A stretch of DNA of 64,000 nucleotides from contig OZ037872.1 in assembly GCA_964035575.1 (NCBI GenBank), positions 1,116,001-1,180,000 of the forward strand, in the 5' to 3' direction. The stretch comes from Rhynchopus sp. YZ270_cl-10 (taxonomy: Eukaryota; Euglenozoa; Diplonemea; Diplonemida; Diplonemidae). Positions 60,216 through 64,000 of the stretch are shown here, in pieces. A program made the position numbers and the translations under genes. The notes beneath the pieces were generated by a model that saw only the letters and a program-made list of their open reading frames with translations, did not search any database and had not been told where the DNA came from. Position 1 is the first letter of the stretch, and each line of letters starts with the position of its first letter.

Positions 60216-61259
60216 ATGGCGGGATGGGGTGCGATGGGTGGGGCGCCGAGCGCGGCACGGGACCAGAATGTGGTGGAATGCCAGCAGCCGCCGAGGGATA
60301 CTATTAGTAGTTTGGCGTGGGCACCTTTGGCACTTGCGCAGCAGAAGAACTTTCTTGCAGCATCATCTTGGGACAAGACGGTCAAGGTGTGGGGCATCCA
60401 AAAGACGTCCCCCACCTCCGTCGATTCCACCCCCGTCGCGAACTTCGATAACAACATGCCCATTCTCGACTGCACCATCTCCAAAGACGGCAACGTTTAC
60501 TACGCAGGCTGCTGCCAGACAGCCAAGACCGGCTCCCTCGCGCAGACCGGCACCCCACCCCGCCAGGTCGCCGCCCACGACCACCCCATAAAATCATGCA
60601 AATGGAGTGACGAAGCGAACGTCCTCGCAACCGGGTGTTGGGAAGGCAAGGTCAAAATATGGGACACCAAATCGCAAAACCCTGGCAAAGTCTTCGACGT
60701 CGGCGCGCCTGTTGTTGATATGTGCATTACCGGGAGGATGATGACGGTGCTCACTGCGAAACACATTTATGTTCACGATTTGAGCACGATGACACAACAC
60801 CCTGTTGTTCAACCTCACAAAGGGTTACGGGAGCAGATGCGTGCAATTGAAAACTTTACCGATCAAACTGGGTTTATTGTATCGTCTATTGGCGGTCGTG
60901 CGGCGATGATGTGGCTGAACAACTCTACAAACGACTTTTCCTTTAGGTGTCATCGGGAGAACAGCAATGTCGACGTCTTTTCTGTCAACTGCATCTCCGT
61001 ACACCCGGAGTTCCATAGCTTTGCGACCTCAGGGAGCAATGGTGTTGTCTCTGTGTGGGACGGCGCAAAGAAGGAGAAAATCGTCAACATCGCTGTTGTC
61101 CGCAACACTATCAGCGCTGGACGTTTCGACTCTACAGGACAAATATTCGCATACGCGGCCTCCTATGATTGGACCAAAGGAGGAGCCAGCCACAACCAAG
61201 CTGGCCACTCCGTCTGCGTCAAACCCGTTCTCCATCACGAAGTCGTCAAAAATCCGTAA
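60216..61259 (+). CDS. RAE1: Rae1/Gle2-like WD40 mRNA export factor
   Basis: 347 aa. Starts with a short Gly/Ala-rich leader, then PPRDTISSLAWAP and SWDKTVKVWGIQ, the Rae1 opening, and about seven WD40 blades (CKWSDEANVLATGCWEGKVK, IGGRAAMMWLN, NFSFRCHRENS-type segment, SVHPEFHSFATSGSNGVVSVWD). Rae1 binds Nup98 at the nuclear pore and aids mRNA export and mitosis. Length fits (human 368 aa). The frame also contains an ATG at 60108, but an AG after a long pyrimidine tract at 60191-60192 and the usual N terminus favour 60216. Confidence 0.85.
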   Translation: MAGWGAMGGAPSAARDQNVVECQQPPRDTISSLAWAPLALAQQKNFLAASSWDKTVKVWGIQKTSPTSVDSTPVANFDNNMPILDCTISKDGNVYYAGCCQTAKTGSLAQTGTPPRQVAAHDHPIKSCKWSDEANVLATGCWEGKVKIWDTKSQNPGKVFDVGAPVVDMCITGRMMTVLTAKHIYVHDLSTMTQHPVVQPHKGLREQMRAIENFTDQTGFIVSSIGGRAAMMWLNNSTNDFSFRCHRENSNVDVFSVNCISVHPEFHSFATSGSNGVVSVWDGAKKEKIVNIAVVRNTISAGRFDSTGQIFAYAASYDWTKGGASHNQAGHSVCVKPVLHHEVVKNP

Positions 61260-61630
61260 ATCGAGGAGGAAAAAAAAATTGGAAAATATGGGGTAAAACC
61301 GTCTCATTAGAACTGGAGATGGAGGGGGAGGGTATTGGGGTTGGGGATGTGGGGGTAGAATTAAAAAATATATGGCCTAGGCCATCAAAATGACCATACC
61401 CAGAGTGTCGGGGGGTTCTGGGCGTCATTTTTTTCAAAAAAAAAAAAAAAAAATGGGGAAGAAAATACTGTCAAAAAGGATGGAAAATGAAGTGCAAAAA
61501 GGGAGGTTTTGAACCTCCTATTTTTGCATCACCATTTATTTTTTTTCACTCCCTTTTTTTTTTCCTCCCAACAACGAATTTTTTCGATACATACGCAGTT
61601 TTAAAAAAAGAGGGGGTGAAATGCACATAA

Positions 61631-61631
61631 T

Positions 61632-61666
<35 letters not shown>
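61631..61666 (+). repeat. (CT)n microsatellite
   Basis: About 17 CT dinucleotides in the leader of the Kelch gene. Confidence 0.9.
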
Positions 61667-61667
<1 letters not shown>

Positions 61668-61701
61668 AACACCTCCCGCAGTAAGCATTCTTCTGTGGTG
61701 T
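61661..61701 (+). repeat. partial upstream copy of Kelch N-terminal coding sequence
   Basis: 41 bp, 38 identical to 61890-61930 in the CDS (CACCTCCCGCAG, AAGCATTC, CTGTGGTGT). The offset of 229 bp is out of frame, so a DNA-level duplication rather than a protein repeat. Confidence 0.75.
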
Positions 61702-61821
61702 ACACAAAACCCCTTCCCCCCTCCACAACCTTGTAACATCCCTCACTCTCGACACCCTATCACAGGCTGGGACACAGCCCCCCACGCTCCCTCTCTCGCT
61801 CGCTCATATAAATTTTTCAAT

Positions 61822-63033
61822 ATGTCAAAGACTGAATCAAACGATATTCTCTCTTGCGCAAGGACCTGGACACAATGTGAATCCTCGCCCTCTCCAAGCA
61901 CCTCCCGCAGCAAGCATTCCTCTGTGGTGTGGAACAATACGATGATCGCCTTTGGTGGGCACGATGTTTATGAAGATGTGTTTCTTCAGGATCTGTTGAT
62001 TTTAGATTTGGATACGAAGGCATGGAGGGTGCCGGTTGCCCCGGAGGGGAGCTACGCACCGTGCGCTAGGCGCGCACACACTGCTGACGTTGTAGGCGAT
62101 TATATGGTGGTCGTCGGCGGGTTTTCTGGTAAAGAGTGTTTGCATGACGTCCACGCACTGCATCTCCCCACCTTGAGGTGGAGAGAGCTGACACCTTCAG
62201 GCGTAGCGGCGCCTTCTACGAGAGGAGGACATAGTAGTGCCGTGCATGAAGACTCGGTGTACGTCTTCGGCGGCTGGGATGTAACGTTGACCTACCATAA
62301 CGATCTGTGGAAGCTTGACTGCGACTTTGCGAACGGAGCGTACAAATGGACCCAAATTCGCTTCTCCGATGACAGCACCGTCCCAGAAGGCCGTGTCGGG
62401 CACCGCTCCTGCGTCTACAACAACGAATTCCTCGTCTTCGGCGGATACGGCGAACGGTACTGGTCCGACACCCACTGCTTCAACCTCAAAACCAAGACCT
62501 GGCGTGAAATCATTACCCCACGCCAACCCGAACCACGCACCTACCATACCTTGGTAGAACACAACGGCAAAATCCTTGTTCTCGGGGGAAGCGATGAAGA
62601 CAAAGCGATGGAGGGTGTGTGGATTCTTGATTTAGATAAAGAGGAGTGGACGGATGCACCGTGTCCATGCTCGGGAAGCTTTGCACATACGTGTGTGAAG
62701 GCGGGGAACGGAAAGCTGATGGTGTATGGGGGGAACCTCAACGGTGGGTCTGATCTGGCGGAGGTGCTGATAGAAGATTGGGTGGCGGACACATCGTTGG
62801 TGCATATTCTGCTGCGCTTCCTTGCAAAGAGCGGGCTTCAAAGGAAGAACGAAGCGCTCAGCAGCATGCCCACCGCGCTCATGCAACGCTACGTCAACTA
62901 CCTCGAACAGCTCAGTGGCCCCCGAACCGACGCCCTCAAAGGAAGCACTACCGCACCCAGCACCGACACCACCCCACATAGAAAACCCATGTCAAGTGTA
63001 GCCAATACCCCAGATACAGGATCTCTCATATAA
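61822..63033 (+). CDS. Kelch-repeat protein
   Basis: 403 aa. Six Kelch blades from about residue 35 to 310, each with a Gly-Gly pair and a downstream Trp: MIAFGGHDVYED, MVVVGGFSGKE, VYVFGGWDVTL, FLVFGGYGERYW, ILVLGGSDEDK, LMVYGGNLNGG. Behind the propeller a helical stretch (VHILLRFLAKSG) resembles a short BTB-BACK or CTLH-like tail but is too brief to assign. Function probably protein binding. ATG 61822 is preceded by TATAAATTTTTCAAT; AGs at 61764 and 61776 follow pyrimidine tracts. An earlier in-frame ATG at 61621 would add a (CT)n-encoded Leu/Ser run and is rejected. Confidence 0.8.
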   Translation: MSKTESNDILSCARTWTQCESSPSPSTSRSKHSSVVWNNTMIAFGGHDVYEDVFLQDLLILDLDTKAWRVPVAPEGSYAPCARRAHTADVVGDYMVVVGGFSGKECLHDVHALHLPTLRWRELTPSGVAAPSTRGGHSSAVHEDSVYVFGGWDVTLTYHNDLWKLDCDFANGAYKWTQIRFSDDSTVPEGRVGHRSCVYNNEFLVFGGYGERYWSDTHCFNLKTKTWREIITPRQPEPRTYHTLVEHNGKILVLGGSDEDKAMEGVWILDLDKEEWTDAPCPCSGSFAHTCVKAGNGKLMVYGGNLNGGSDLAEVLIEDWVADTSLVHILLRFLAKSGLQRKNEALSSMPTALMQRYVNYLEQLSGPRTDALKGSTTAPSTDTTPHRKPMSSVANTPDTGSLI

Positions 63034-63127
63034 AAGGAGAAAAAAAAAGGGGGAAAATAAAATGAATAAATCCTTATCAGGACAACAAAAAATCTCGGGT
63101 GGAAGAAAAAAAAAAAAAGCTAGTAGT

Positions 63128-63180
63128 ATAGTGGAGCACACTCTAGGGTGGCTACACTAATACAAACCAAGTTTTCAAAA
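63128..63180 (-). repeat. family H element, copy 2
   Basis: AGTGGAGCACACTCTAGGGT then GGCTACACTAATACAAACCA and AGTTTTCAAAA. Confidence 0.7.
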
Positions 63181-63431
63181 AAGCGAATTTAGTCCAATTA
63201 GATGGTTTTATAACAGCTTTTTTTAGGGAACCATAAACCCCCCCCGAGAAAAACCTCTTTAGAAAAAAGGGGTAAAATGGGAGGAGAGGAAAAGGCAAAC
63301 CCATTTTTTTTTTTGCGTGTGTTTTTGTGTGTGTGTGTAACGACTCGATTTTTTTTGGACTATTTTGTAGTTTCCTTTTTTCGAGCGTTGTCACTTTATC
63401 ATCATAGGAGGGGGGGGGAAAGGGATGGGGG

Positions 63432-63490
63432 GGATCATGGTCTCTCCGTCTCGGAGTTGCCTGTACAAAAGAGCTTTTTTTCTTTTTTAG
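63432..63490 (+). repeat. family E element, copy 5
   Basis: GGATCATGGTCTCTCCGTCT then CGGAGTTGCCTGTACAAAAG and a T-rich tract. Confidence 0.45.
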
Positions 63491-64000
63491 ATTACCTTGT
63501 ATGGAAAGGTCTTTAGCGATGAACTTTTGAGGTTCATATTTGAAGTCCCTTTTTTATTTCCACTTTTTTTTGTGTTAATTTTATTACAGCATTCCTGTAT
63601 TTTGCATGAACTGCCTTACGTCATCTTTCTTGTTTAAAATGTGTTAGCCCCCACCCAACCCGGTGTTGTGTTTTGTTTTGTTTGTTTTTTTTAGAACCCA
63701 AATATGGGAAAAAGCAAAACACTCCGAAGGTTTTGGTGAAGAAGAACCTAAAAAAAAAATGTAGATAATTGTGTATGGTTTATACACGTCAAAAGCAAAT
63801 CGCTGTTTTTTGTTTGGGGGGGAAGTTCCAGCTTTCCTTTCCAAATGAAGCGGAAACTAGACAAAAGAACGAAAAGAAAAAAATATTAGGGATGGGGAAT
63901 ACCTGCCTCCGTCCGTATCGATTAAGTACAAAGCCTTCGGGCGACATTGTGTACAGATCCTACCTCGGTAGGTGATTGTCGATACAACAACAAAAATATA

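Larger units (their letters stand above)
63034..64000. other. spacer at window end without a supported gene
   Basis: Contains family H (63128-63180) and family E (63432-63490) elements, T-, C- and G-runs. No gene start seen. Confidence 0.55.

Overview
This window looks like nuclear DNA of a flagellated protist, most likely a euglenozoan and perhaps a diplonemid. Four observations support this. (1) Every protein gene I can support (19) reads on the + strand across 64 kb. (2) Nearly every start codon follows a pyrimidine tract and an AG by about 6-55 nt, as expected for spliced-leader trans-splicing or 5'UTR introns. (3) Conventional GT-AG introns are present but scarce. (4) The gene content is eukaryotic and includes flagellar/tubulin-linked genes (a SHIPPO-repeat protein, a vasohibin). 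The lineage is inference; no rRNA or spliced-leader gene is in the window.

Layout. 1-3.4 kb: T-rich spacer full of short repeats. 3.5-4.3: SHIPPO-repeat protein. 5.6-8.2: intron-rich, possibly decaying gene for a PD-(D/E)xK nuclease plus kinase-like (Crinkler-type) protein. 8.5-10.1: dolichol kinase. 12.3-19.3: five tandem, nearly identical genes for a secreted Cys-rich protein ending in a Gly tail. 20.3-22.0: type I membrane protein. 25.7-26.3: ankyrin protein with an N-myristoylation-like start. 28.0-29.1: secreted repeat protein. 30.1-31.7: large inverted-repeat element holding two satellite arrays. 33.6-40.6: ZNFX1-like helicase, two long ORFs joined by one intron. 42.2-43.6: Gln-rich protein. 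44.8-48.0: Fab1/PIKfyve-like lipid kinase. 50.2-51.0: p23 co-chaperone (one intron). 51.4-53.1: sedolisin protease. 54.1-56.4: vasohibin with an N-terminal extension and PDZ-like region. 60.2-61.3: Rae1. 61.8-63.0: Kelch protein.

The genes do not form a pathway; the shared theme is expression style (one direction, splice acceptor before each start). The most striking feature is the spacer DNA. Several families of 45-80 bp elements recur, all recognised copies in the same orientation as the genes. Family A is a hairpin with compensatory stem changes. Family D ends in a branch-point-like TATCAAC, a T tract and AG. One A copy lies inside the ZNFX1 intron, and one D copy forms the 3' end of an intron in the nuclease-kinase gene, linking these elements to splicing. 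A second class is inverted-repeat elements whose interiors are built from short repeats unrelated between elements.
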